From assembly GCA_040079935.1 (NCBI GenBank), contig JBEBJI010000005.1:43426-107425 (forward strand): a stretch of DNA of 64,000 bases, in the 5' to 3' direction. A program made the position numbers and the translations under genes. Below, piece by piece: positions 42,601 to 50,256 of this stretch. The notes below the pieces were generated by a model, which searched no databases, was not told the DNA's origin, and saw nothing but the letters and a program-made list of their open reading frames with translations. The stretch's first letter is position 1; every line of letters starts with the position of its first letter. This DNA is from Methylotenera_A sp040079935. Lineage in GTDB: Bacteria; Pseudomonadota; Gammaproteobacteria; Burkholderiales; Methylophilaceae.

Positions 42601-43335
42601 ATGACTTATTGTGTAGGTTTGCTGTTGGAACAAGGCTTAGTATTTGCTTCAGATACCCGTACTAATGCAGGTGTTGATCAGGTCGCTATTTCTCCCAAAA
42701 TGCATGTGTTTGAAGTGGAAAATGAGCGTGTCATTGTTTTGCTTACAGCGGGAAATTTAGCGATTACACAATCAGTAGTGAATCATTTGAGAGCCGCCAT
42801 AGAAAGTAACAAGGCTGATAGTAAGCACTTACATAATGTGGCTAGCTTGTTCGAAGCGGTTGGATTGGTCGGTGCTGAATTGCGCTCAGTCTTTGAGAGG
42901 GACGGTGAGCATTTTAAAAACCACGACATAGATTTTAATGTCAGCATTTTGGTAGGTGGACAAATTAAGGGCGAAAAACCACGTTTGTTCAATGTGTATG
43001 CCGCAGGTAACTTTATAGAAACTTGCATAGAAACCCCTTATTTTCAAATTGGTGAAACCAAGTACGGTAAGCCAATTATCGATCGCGTGATCAAACACAA
43101 TACAGATATTATGGATGCGGTGAAATGTTTGCTGATTTCGTTTGACTCTACGATACGCAGCAATGTATCTGTCGCAGCACCCATCGATTTATTGATTTAT
43201 AGAACAGATACTTTTCATGATGATTGCCATCAGCGCATCACTGAAAATGATCCTTATTATGTAAAGGTACGACAGGGCTGGGGCCAAGGCCTTAAAGAAG
43301 TCTTTTCTGCATTACCAAGTCCGGATTGGTGTTGA
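42601..43335 (+). CDS. Proteasome-type peptidase Anbu
   Basis: 244 residues. It begins MTYCVGLLLEQGLVFASDTR with Thr2 as the likely N-terminal nucleophile after Met removal, and TNAGVDQVAISPKMHVFEVE as the Anbu counterpart of the HslV/beta-subunit strands. The sequence is clearly Anbu rather than HslV because of its length and start. The 119-bp gap before it has no obvious sigma-54 site but may have its own promoter (AATGGTATGATT, near 42560). Anbu genes commonly sit with ATP-grasp, alpha-E and transglutaminase genes, and are predicted to degrade or process a tagged peptide. The stop codon is 2 bp before gmk. Confidence 0.93.
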   Translation: MTYCVGLLLEQGLVFASDTRTNAGVDQVAISPKMHVFEVENERVIVLLTAGNLAITQSVVNHLRAAIESNKADSKHLHNVASLFEAVGLVGAELRSVFERDGEHFKNHDIDFNVSILVGGQIKGEKPRLFNVYAAGNFIETCIETPYFQIGETKYGKPIIDRVIKHNTDIMDAVKCLLISFDSTIRSNVSVAAPIDLLIYRTDTFHDDCHQRITENDPYYVKVRQGWGQGLKEVFSALPSPDWC

Positions 43336-43337
43336 GT

Positions 43338-43949
43338 ATGTTGAAGGGTAATTTATTCATTATCACCGCGGCTTCTGGCGCTGGCAAAACCAGCCTGCTA
43401 GAGGCGCTATTGGCTCATGATGCGCTAATTAGGCGCTCCGTTTCGCATACAACGCGTGTTCCGCGACCTGGTGAGCAAGAGGGCGTGCATTATCATTTTG
43501 TGAATGAAGCACAATTTTTAGAAGCACTTAATGCAGGTGATTTTTTAGAAAGCGCAGATGTCCACGGTGCAAAATATGGCACCTCGCAAAGCCGCGTAGA
43601 TATTGACTTGCAGGCTGGTTGTGATGTGGTTTTAGAAATCGATTGGCAAGGCGCAGCGCAAGTGCGCAACATTTACCCACAAGCTATCAGCATTTTTATT
43701 TTGCCGCCTTCGGTAGAAGCGCTGAAAGAGCGTTTAAATAATCGTGGTCAAGACAGTGCAGAAGTCATTGCCAAGCGAGTTGCGGCGGCACGTGAGGAAA
43801 TGAGCCACGTGGTTGAGTTTGATTATGTTACAATCAATGATAGTTTCGACGTAGCTTTGCAAGATTTAATGGCGATTATTCGCGCGCAAAGGCTCAGCAG
43901 CAAAGTTCAATTGCAGCGTTTCGCTGATTTGATTCAAAAATTAACATAA
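43338..43949 (+). CDS. gmk: Guanylate kinase
   Basis: 203 residues from the ATG at 43338 (MLKGNLFIITAASGAGKTS). GMP kinase phosphorylates GMP to GDP. The P-loop is ASGAGKTSLLEA, and the GMP-binding region is VSHTTRVPRPGEQEGVHYHF. The lid is VAAAREEMSHVVEFDYVTIN. Its start lies 2 bp after the Anbu stop, so Anbu expression may spill into the gmk-rpoZ-spoT operon. Without the inserted cluster it would follow yicC directly. Confidence 0.96.
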   Translation: MLKGNLFIITAASGAGKTSLLEALLAHDALIRRSVSHTTRVPRPGEQEGVHYHFVNEAQFLEALNAGDFLESADVHGAKYGTSQSRVDIDLQAGCDVVLEIDWQGAAQVRNIYPQAISIFILPPSVEALKERLNNRGQDSAEVIAKRVAAAREEMSHVVEFDYVTINDSFDVALQDLMAIIRAQRLSSKVQLQRFADLIQKLT

Positions 43950-43973
43950 AAGATTTACATAAAGGACAACAAA

Positions 43974-44186
43974 ATGGCACGTATTACAGTAGATGATTGT
44001 TTAGAAAAAATCCCGAATCGTTTTCAGCTAACATTAGTAGCGGCCTATCGCGCACGCCAATTGGCGAATGGCTCAGATCCATTTGTGCATAGCCCTGGCC
44101 AAAAAGATAAGCCGACGGTACTCGCACTGCGCGAAATTGCTGCAGGCAAAGTGGGTTTAGAGATTTTAAACCGCATACATCCGTAA
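43974..44186 (+). CDS. rpoZ: RNA polymerase omega subunit
   Basis: 70 residues: MARITVDDCLEKIPNRFQLT and VAAYRARQLANGSDPFV are the family's conserved N-terminal half. Omega assists assembly of beta' and in E. coli takes part in the ppGpp response. It lies between gmk and spoT, its conserved place in Proteobacteria. Confidence 0.97.
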   Translation: MARITVDDCLEKIPNRFQLTLVAAYRARQLANGSDPFVHSPGQKDKPTVLALREIAAGKVGLEILNRIHP

Positions 44187-44205
44187 GCCTTTAGCATGAC
44201 ATTCA

Positions 44206-46449
44206 ATGCCAAAAACTGCGACAAAATTAGGCATTAATCCACAAACCATAGATACTTTTCAATCTGTTGGGCCGCCACTGTTGCCAGCAGATTCTGAAAC
44301 CTCGCAACTCACACTTTTACTTAAAGAGTATTTCACTCCAGCTGATATCGAGCAGGTGTGGGCGGCATATCGCTATGCGGCAATTGCGCATGAGGGTCAA
44401 ATGCGCAGAACGGGTGAGCCGTATATTTCTCATCCTGTCGCGGTGGCTTGTATATTGGCAAAGTTGCATTTAGATTTGCCTACCGTGATGGCAGCACTGT
44501 TGCACGATGTAGTGGAAGATACTGGCGTTGCAATCGCAGAAATAAACCAGAAATTTGGCAAGCAAGTCGCTGATTTGGTTGAAGGTTTAACCAAACTCGA
44601 TAAAATTGAATTTCAAAGCGCGACGCAAGCGCAGGCAGAAAACTTCCGTAAAATGCTACTAGCGATGAGCCAAGATGTGCGCGTGATTTTGGTAAAACTG
44701 GCGGATAGATTGCACAATATGCAATCGCTAGACGTGATGAAGCTGGATAAGCAAAAACGCATTGCGCGCGAAACGTTGGAAATCTATGCACCGATTGCAA
44801 ATCGGTTGGGCCTCAACCTTATTTACCAAGAGTTAGAGGATTTAAGCTTTAAACATTTACACCCCATGCGTTATCGAGTGATTGCCAAGGCCATCAAGGT
44901 CGCCCGCGGTAATCGTAAGGAAGTTATCAGTAAAATTTTAGATGCGATTCAGCAAAACTTAGCTGCCGCGCATATTGAAGCCGATGTAAAAGGTCGCGAA
45001 AAACATCTTTATAGTGTTTACCGAAAAATGACCAATAAAGCTACTGCGCTAGAGCAAATTCACGATATTTATGGCTTTAGGGTGTTGGTGAAAGATACGC
45101 CAAGCTGCTATTTAGCGCTAGGTAGTTTGCATGCGCTTTACAAGCCGATTCCTGGCAAATTTAAAGATTATATTGCCATCCCCAAAGCTAATGGTTATCA
45201 GTCGCTACATACCACTTTGTTCGGCCCATACGGCACGCCGATTGAGGTACAAATTCGTAGTGAAGAAATGCACAAAATTGCTAACGCAGGTGTGGCCGCG
45301 CATTGGATGTATAAAACCACCGATGCCAGCTTGACTGCGTTGCAACAACAAACGCATCAATGGTTACAACGTTTGCTAGAGATACAAACTGAGAGTGACG
45401 ACAGTTATGAATTTTTAGAGAATTTTAAAGTCGATTTGTTTCCCGATGAAGTGTATGTGTTCACTCCCAAAGGCAAGATATTAGCGCTTCCTAGGGGCTC
45501 TACCGCGGTGGATTTTGCCTATGCCGTACATACCGACGTGGGTAATAGTTGTGTGGCGGTTAAAATTAATAACGAACTCGCGCCGCTTCGCACCGAGATG
45601 CACAATGGCGATAACGTCGAAATTATCACCGCGCCGCTGGCTAACCCAAACCCCGCTTGGCTCAATTATGTAGTTACAGGCAAAGCGCGTTCGCATATTC
45701 GGCATTATTTAAAAACGTTGCAGGCTACAGAATCCGCGCATCTTGGCGAGCGTATGCTCAATATGGCGCTACGGGCTTTGCATGTTGATCCAAGCGCGAT
45801 TGAAGATAAACTTTGGCGCAAAGTCATGCGTGATTATGGCGCCAAAGATAAATCAGAGATTTTGACCGATATAGGCTTGGGCAAGCGAGTGAGTTTGATG
45901 GTGGCACACCAATTAACAGCAGGCATTCCAGAGCTGCATATGCCAGAAAATACAAAACCTAAAGCCAGCAAAAAGCTTGATAGCATTACCATTAGCGGCA
46001 GTGAGGGCATGGCAGTGCAGTTTGCGCAGTGTTGTAGGCCTATTCCTGGCGACCCGATTTTAGGCTTTATTAACAAAGATAAAGGTCTAATTATCCACAC
46101 GCACGATTGTCCAACCACGCTTAAATTTAAGCTCGACCCTGATAAATGGCTGGATGTGGAGTGGGATTCGAATGATAAAAAATTGTTTAAAGTGAATGTT
46201 TGTGTGGTGGTGGTGAATGAGCGCGGCATGCTAGCTAAACTAGCGGCGGGCATTTCGGATGTGGGCTCGAACATTGATAATGTGAGCATTGAGGAGCCTG
46301 ATGGTAGCCAATATGCGAATGTGAATTTCACCGTGCAAGTGCGCGACCGCGTGCATTTGGCTCAGCTCATGCGCAATTTACGCAAAATTCCGGATGTGGT
46401 TAGAATCAACCGCGTAAAGGGTATTCACAACGAAGAGAAAATTCAATAA
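44206..46449 (+). CDS. spoT: Bifunctional (p)ppGpp synthetase/hydrolase SpoT
   Basis: 747 residues. The N-terminal HD hydrolase domain has the metal-binding HD in ALLHDVVEDTG and HEGQMRRTGEPYISHPVAVA, so hydrolase activity should be intact. The synthetase domain has GREKHLYSVYRKM and HDIYGFRVLV. The TGS domain is DEVYVFTPKGKILALPRGST, and the C-terminal ACT domain lies at the end (NIDNVSIEEPDGSQYANV). Because the HD motif is intact, it is a SpoT/Rel type rather than RelA. It is last in gmk-rpoZ-spoT. The recG gene follows after a palindromic repeat. Confidence 0.95.
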   Translation: MPKTATKLGINPQTIDTFQSVGPPLLPADSETSQLTLLLKEYFTPADIEQVWAAYRYAAIAHEGQMRRTGEPYISHPVAVACILAKLHLDLPTVMAALLHDVVEDTGVAIAEINQKFGKQVADLVEGLTKLDKIEFQSATQAQAENFRKMLLAMSQDVRVILVKLADRLHNMQSLDVMKLDKQKRIARETLEIYAPIANRLGLNLIYQELEDLSFKHLHPMRYRVIAKAIKVARGNRKEVISKILDAIQQNLAAAHIEADVKGREKHLYSVYRKMTNKATALEQIHDIYGFRVLVKDTPSCYLALGSLHALYKPIPGKFKDYIAIPKANGYQSLHTTLFGPYGTPIEVQIRSEEMHKIANAGVAAHWMYKTTDASLTALQQQTHQWLQRLLEIQTESDDSYEFLENFKVDLFPDEVYVFTPKGKILALPRGSTAVDFAYAVHTDVGNSCVAVKINNELAPLRTEMHNGDNVEIITAPLANPNPAWLNYVVTGKARSHIRHYLKTLQATESAHLGERMLNMALRALHVDPSAIEDKLWRKVMRDYGAKDKSEILTDIGLGKRVSLMVAHQLTAGIPELHMPENTKPKASKKLDSITISGSEGMAVQFAQCCRPIPGDPILGFINKDKGLIIHTHDCPTTLKFKLDPDKWLDVEWDSNDKKLFKVNVCVVVVNERGMLAKLAAGISDVGSNIDNVSIEEPDGSQYANVNFTVQVRDRVHLAQLMRNLRKIPDVVRINRVKGIHNEEKIQ

Positions 46450-46452
46450 GGG

Positions 46453-46553
46453 CTATTTTGAAACACGCACTTGTACATTGTTACATTCGCTCGCCGTATT
46501 AAAATGTACTGTCTTCGCTCATGTGCCTAGTACAAGCGCGCATTTCAAAATAG
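46453..46553. repeat. Large imperfect palindrome between spoT and recG
   Basis: Arms of 24 bp (46453-46476, starting CTATTTTGAAA and ending CTTGTAC; 46530-46553, the complement) match at 21 positions. The centre contains GCCGTATTAAAATGTACTGT, which resembles a sequence at 49262-49321 (GCCGTACTAAATGTGTACTG). This is a family of intergenic repeats of unknown role. There is no T-run, so it is not a plain terminator. Confidence 0.65.
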
Positions 46554-46580
46554 CTAGTGTTTTAAAAAGCACCATAAAAA

Positions 46581-48620
46581 GTGAATAATCTTTCCGAGAT
46601 CAAAGCCTTCAGTAAGCCGCTGGTTGCCAATTTGGTCAAGCTCGGCATTGCCAATATTCAAGACTTGTTACTGCATTTGCCGCTGCGTTATATTGATGAA
46701 ACGCGCATCACGGCCATTCGTGATTTACGGCAAGGCGATAATGCGCAATGCGAAGGCGAAATTGTGCATGCAGAAGTTACCTATAAGCCGCGCAAAGCCT
46801 TGATTGCAAGGCTAGAAGATGCAAGCGGGCAATTAACATTACGTTTTTTGCATTTTTACCCCAGCCAAATTGCAGCGCTGGCAGTCGGAAAAAATCTGCG
46901 TGTGTATGGCGAAATTCGCCACGGTTTTTTTGGTTATGAAATGGTGCATCCGCAGTGCAAAAACGTGGGCGAAAGCACGCAAGTGGCCGAAACGCTCACG
47001 CCAGTTTATCCAACCACGGCGGGTTTAACGCAAGCCAATCTGCGCAAGGCGATTGCAATTGCGTTAAGGCAAGATGAACTGGTAGAAACATTGCCAGCGG
47101 GCGTTTATAAGAATCTCAATTTACCTGCCTTCAAAGCCAGTATCCATGCGCTTCACAGCCCTGCTCCAGATGCTAATTTATACGCGTTAGAAAATAAAAT
47201 CACGCCAGAATGGCGGCGCTTGGCATTTGATGAGTTGGTGGCGCAGCAATTAAGCATGCGCAAACACTATGCCCTGCGAGCCAGAATTGATGCGCCTTCC
47301 ATGGCACATTCTAAATCACTTATTTCGCAGTTATTAAAATCTTTGCCGTTTGCGCTCACCAAAAGTCAGCAAAAAGTTGCGCTAGAAATTGGTCACGACT
47401 TAACCCAGCCACACCCCATGCAGCGTTTGTTGCAGGGCGATGTGGGTAGCGGCAAAACCATTGTGGCGTGTATGGCAGCTTTGCAGGCGATAGAATCTGG
47501 CTGGCAGGTCGCGCTGATGGCGCCAACTGAAATTTTGGCAGAACAACATTACAAAAAATTTGAAACTTGGTTAAAGCCATTAAACATTAATATTGCTTGG
47601 CTCACTGGCAGCCAAAGCAAAAAAGAGCGTGAGTTGGCGCTCACTCACATCGCCAGCGGTCAAGCCCAGCTGGCCGTAGGCACGCATGCCTTGTTTCAAG
47701 ATGCAGTCAATTTTCACAAACTTGGTTTAGCAATTATCGATGAGCAACATCGTTTTGGTGTGCAACAACGCCTCGCTTTGCGCAAAAAAGGTGAACCTGA
47801 GCCGCATCAACTCATGATGTCTGCCACGCCCATTCCACGCACATTATCCATGAGTTATTTTGCCGATTTAGATGTCTCGGTGATTGACGAACTGCCACCT
47901 GGCCGCACGCCGATTGTTACAAAACTGGTCTCGGATGAACGCCGCGATGAAATTTTGCAGCGCGTGCGCGAGGCATGCATGGCGGGTAGCCAAGCCTATT
48001 GGGTGTGCCCGCTAATTGAAGAGAGTGAAGCGCTGCAACTGCAAACCGCCAATGATACGTTTGCCCACATGCAAGAAACCTTTCCCGAGCTTAAGGTTGG
48101 GTTGGTGCATGGCCGCATGAAACCTGTAGAGAAACAACAAGTGATGCAACAATTTAGCGCGGGTGCAATTCAATTATTAGTCGCCACCACGGTTATAGAA
48201 GTCGGCGTCGATGTGCCAAACGCCAGTTTAATGGTAATTGAGCATGCCGAACGCTCAGGCCTAAGCCAATTGCACCAGCTACGCGGGCGAGTAGGGCGCG
48301 GCGCGGCCAAAAGCACCTGTATTTTGCTTTATCAAAATAAGCTAAGCGAAACCGCGCGCGCGCGGCTAAAAGTGATTTATGAAAATAGCGATGGCTTTAT
48401 CATCGCGCAAGCAGATTTGCATTTACGCGGCCCGGGCGAGTTTTTAGGCACCCGCCAAAGTGGCGTGCCCATGTTAAAAATTGCAGATTTAGAACGCGAT
48501 GCTGATTTGCTGGAAGCCGCAAAAAATATGGCGGATAAGCTGATTAAGGAATATCCAAAGGCGGTGGAAGCGCATTTGGAGCGTTGGATGAGTCATGCGG
48601 GTGAGTTGGTGAAAGTTTAA
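46581..48620 (+). CDS. recG: ATP-dependent DNA helicase RecG
   Basis: 679 residues, GTG start. RecG moves and reverses branched DNA and replication forks. The N-terminal wedge and OB domain begins LSEIKAFSKPLVANLVKLGI, with YIDETRITAIRDL. Helicase motifs are GDVGSGKTIVA (motif I), LAIIDEQHRFGV (motif II, DEQH type), MSATPIPRTL (motif III) and the C-terminal VGVDVPNASLM and HQLRGRVGRG (motif VI). It is the usual length and follows spoT as in many Proteobacteria. Confidence 0.97.
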   Translation: MNNLSEIKAFSKPLVANLVKLGIANIQDLLLHLPLRYIDETRITAIRDLRQGDNAQCEGEIVHAEVTYKPRKALIARLEDASGQLTLRFLHFYPSQIAALAVGKNLRVYGEIRHGFFGYEMVHPQCKNVGESTQVAETLTPVYPTTAGLTQANLRKAIAIALRQDELVETLPAGVYKNLNLPAFKASIHALHSPAPDANLYALENKITPEWRRLAFDELVAQQLSMRKHYALRARIDAPSMAHSKSLISQLLKSLPFALTKSQQKVALEIGHDLTQPHPMQRLLQGDVGSGKTIVACMAALQAIESGWQVALMAPTEILAEQHYKKFETWLKPLNINIAWLTGSQSKKERELALTHIASGQAQLAVGTHALFQDAVNFHKLGLAIIDEQHRFGVQQRLALRKKGEPEPHQLMMSATPIPRTLSMSYFADLDVSVIDELPPGRTPIVTKLVSDERRDEILQRVREACMAGSQAYWVCPLIEESEALQLQTANDTFAHMQETFPELKVGLVHGRMKPVEKQQVMQQFSAGAIQLLVATTVIEVGVDVPNASLMVIEHAERSGLSQLHQLRGRVGRGAAKSTCILLYQNKLSETARARLKVIYENSDGFIIAQADLHLRGPGEFLGTRQSGVPMLKIADLERDADLLEAAKNMADKLIKEYPKAVEAHLERWMSHAGELVKV

Positions 48621-48627
48621 GTCTGCC

Positions 48628-48658
48628 GTCATTCCGTGCTTGACACGGAATCCAGTGA
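48628..48658. repeat. GTCATTCC/GGAATCC hairpin repeat (copy 1)
   Basis: ATTCCGTG-CTTGA-CACGGAAT (48631-48651) is an 8-bp perfect stem within GTCATTCC...GGAATCCAGTG. The sequence type (GTCATTCC...GGAATCCAG) is common as an intergenic repeat in many bacteria. A related copy lies at 56465-56491. Confidence 0.7.
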
Positions 48659-48699
48659 CTTTGGTTTTAAATTGACAGGCTTGTGCGATAATCCATCTC

Positions 48700-49245
48700 G
48701 TGAAAATTCAACAAAATCGTTCTCATCCGCGTCAGCGCTGGCTTAAAAAGCCGATGTTGTGCGGTGCTTATCAAAAATGGTTGATTGATAATGGTTCGCT
48801 CACGGCGCGGTTGAAGGCGCGTTACAAAGATTTTGCGGTGCGGCCAGTGTTGTTAAAAAATGCCAAAGCTTTTGCCGATGAGTCTGCCTTGCTAAGCTTG
48901 AAGGCCAATCAGCATGCGCTGATTCGCGAGGTGCTATTGATAGGAAACAATCAGCCGGTGGTGTTTGCGCATAGCGTGTTGCCGCGCGCGAGTTTGCGCG
49001 GGGCTTGGCATAGATTTGGTAAGTTGGGCAACAAACCGCTAGGTGCGGCACTGTTTGCGAACCCAAAAGTGAAACGCACGCCATTGGAATATAAAAAACT
49101 ATCGGCCTGCAACCCAATATCCATGTGGGTTGCAGAGCATCTAAAAATATCACCAAAAGCGTTGTGGGCGCGGCGTTCCATTTTTAGTTTAAACGACGCT
49201 AAAATTCTAGTTACTGAAGTTTTTTTACCACAATTATTCCTTTGA
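48700..49245 (+). CDS. ubiC: Chorismate-pyruvate lyase UbiC
   Basis: 181 residues, GTG start. UbiC releases pyruvate from chorismate to give 4-hydroxybenzoate, the first dedicated step of ubiquinone synthesis. Near the N-terminus is the WLIDNGSLTARLK segment typical of the family. The product-binding arm is present as REVLLIGNNQPVVFAHSVLP with the conserved Arg, and the C-terminal LWARRSIFSLNDAKILVTEV with FLP is diagnostic. It lies upstream of ubiA in the same direction. A stretch (49104-49140) resembles the intergenic repeat core and encodes SACNPISMWVAEH. Confidence 0.93.
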   Translation: MKIQQNRSHPRQRWLKKPMLCGAYQKWLIDNGSLTARLKARYKDFAVRPVLLKNAKAFADESALLSLKANQHALIREVLLIGNNQPVVFAHSVLPRASLRGAWHRFGKLGNKPLGAALFANPKVKRTPLEYKKLSACNPISMWVAEHLKISPKALWARRSIFSLNDAKILVTEVFLPQLFL

Positions 49246-49261
49246 TGATTCAAAAATTACA

Positions 49262-49321
49262 GTTGTCGCGCCTTGCCGTACTAAATGTGTACTGTCTACG
49301 GCGCTCCGCCTTGTACTTTTT
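49262..49321. repeat. Intergenic repeat related to the spoT-recG palindrome
   Basis: GTTGTCGCGCCTTGCCGTAC then TAAATGTGTACTGTCTACGG, followed by CGCTCCGCCTTGTAC, lies between ubiC and ubiA. It shares GCCGTAyTAAA, TGTACTGTCT and GTAC-ending arms with the palindrome at 46453-46553. It is outside any gene and may form a hairpin (CGCGCCTTGCCGTA with TACGGCGC near by). Confidence 0.55.
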
Positions 49322-49368
49322 GACCATCAATGGAATACTATCGCGTCAAAGCTTTGAATAATTACTTT

Positions 49369-50253
49369 ATGAATTTAGAAAATATCACTAAAAAACTAGA
49401 CACTTACGAGCGTTTAATGCGCTTAGATAAACCCATCGGCATTTTGCTGTTGTTGTGGCCAACTTTGTGGGCGTTGTGGCTGGCTTCGCGCGGCTTGCCC
49501 GATTGGATTACCTTGTTGATTTTTATCACAGGCGCGGTGCTAATGCGTAGCGCGGGCTGCGTGATGAACGACATTGCCGACCGCAAATATGATGGGCAAG
49601 TAGAGCGCACTAAAAATCGCCCATTAGCAACAGGCGAAGTAAGTGTGAAAGAAGCTTACTTGTTGGCGGCTGGTTTGTCTTTAGCAGCATTTGGTTTGGT
49701 ACTTTTGTTCAATAAAACCACGATTTTGCTTTCTTTCGCAGCTTTATTTTTAGCCGCCACTTATCCTTTTACCAAGCGCTTTTTGGCGATTCCTCAGGCG
49801 TATTTGGGAGTCGCTTTCGGCTTTGCCATTCCCATGGCATTTGCGGCGGTGAATGAATTTATTCCGCCATTAGCTTGGATTTTGCTGGTAGCCAACGTGT
49901 TTTGGGCGATTGCTTACGATACTGAATATGCGATGGTGGACCGCGATGATGATTTGAAAATCGGCATTAAATCTTCGGCTATTTTCTTTGGTAAATATGA
50001 CGTAATTGCAGTGATGGTTTGCTACGCCTTGATGCTGGCGATTTTAGTGTACATTGGCAAATTTATGGGGTTTGGAAATTTTTATTTTATCGGGCTGGGA
50101 GCCGCTCTGGTATTGGCTTACAGGCAGTATGTTTTAATAGAAAAACGCCTTAAAACAGATTGTTTTAAGGCGTTTCTACATAACAATTGGATAGGTTTGG
50201 TGATATTTTTAGGCTTGGTGGCCGAGTATTATTCGCGCATTCAGCCTATTTAA
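49369..50253 (+). CDS. ubiA: 4-hydroxybenzoate polyprenyltransferase UbiA
   Basis: 294 residues from the ATG at 49369; the frame is open from 49330, but MNLENITKKLDTYERLMRLD is the better start. It attaches the polyprenyl tail to 4-hydroxybenzoate in the membrane. The first Asp-rich motif is NDIADRKYDGQVERTKNRPL (Mg-diphosphate binding), and the second is YDTEYAMVDRDDDLKIGIKS. About eight membrane helices are visible. It follows ubiC, which supplies its substrate. Confidence 0.96.
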   Translation: MNLENITKKLDTYERLMRLDKPIGILLLLWPTLWALWLASRGLPDWITLLIFITGAVLMRSAGCVMNDIADRKYDGQVERTKNRPLATGEVSVKEAYLLAAGLSLAAFGLVLLFNKTTILLSFAALFLAATYPFTKRFLAIPQAYLGVAFGFAIPMAFAAVNEFIPPLAWILLVANVFWAIAYDTEYAMVDRDDDLKIGIKSSAIFFGKYDVIAVMVCYALMLAILVYIGKFMGFGNFYFIGLGAALVLAYRQYVLIEKRLKTDCFKAFLHNNWIGLVIFLGLVAEYYSRIQPI

Positions 50254-50256
50254 AAT

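Noticed and set aside
42601..43335. HslV proteasome subunit
   Set aside because: The start (MTYCVG) and the 244-residue length fit Anbu, and no hslU lies next to it.
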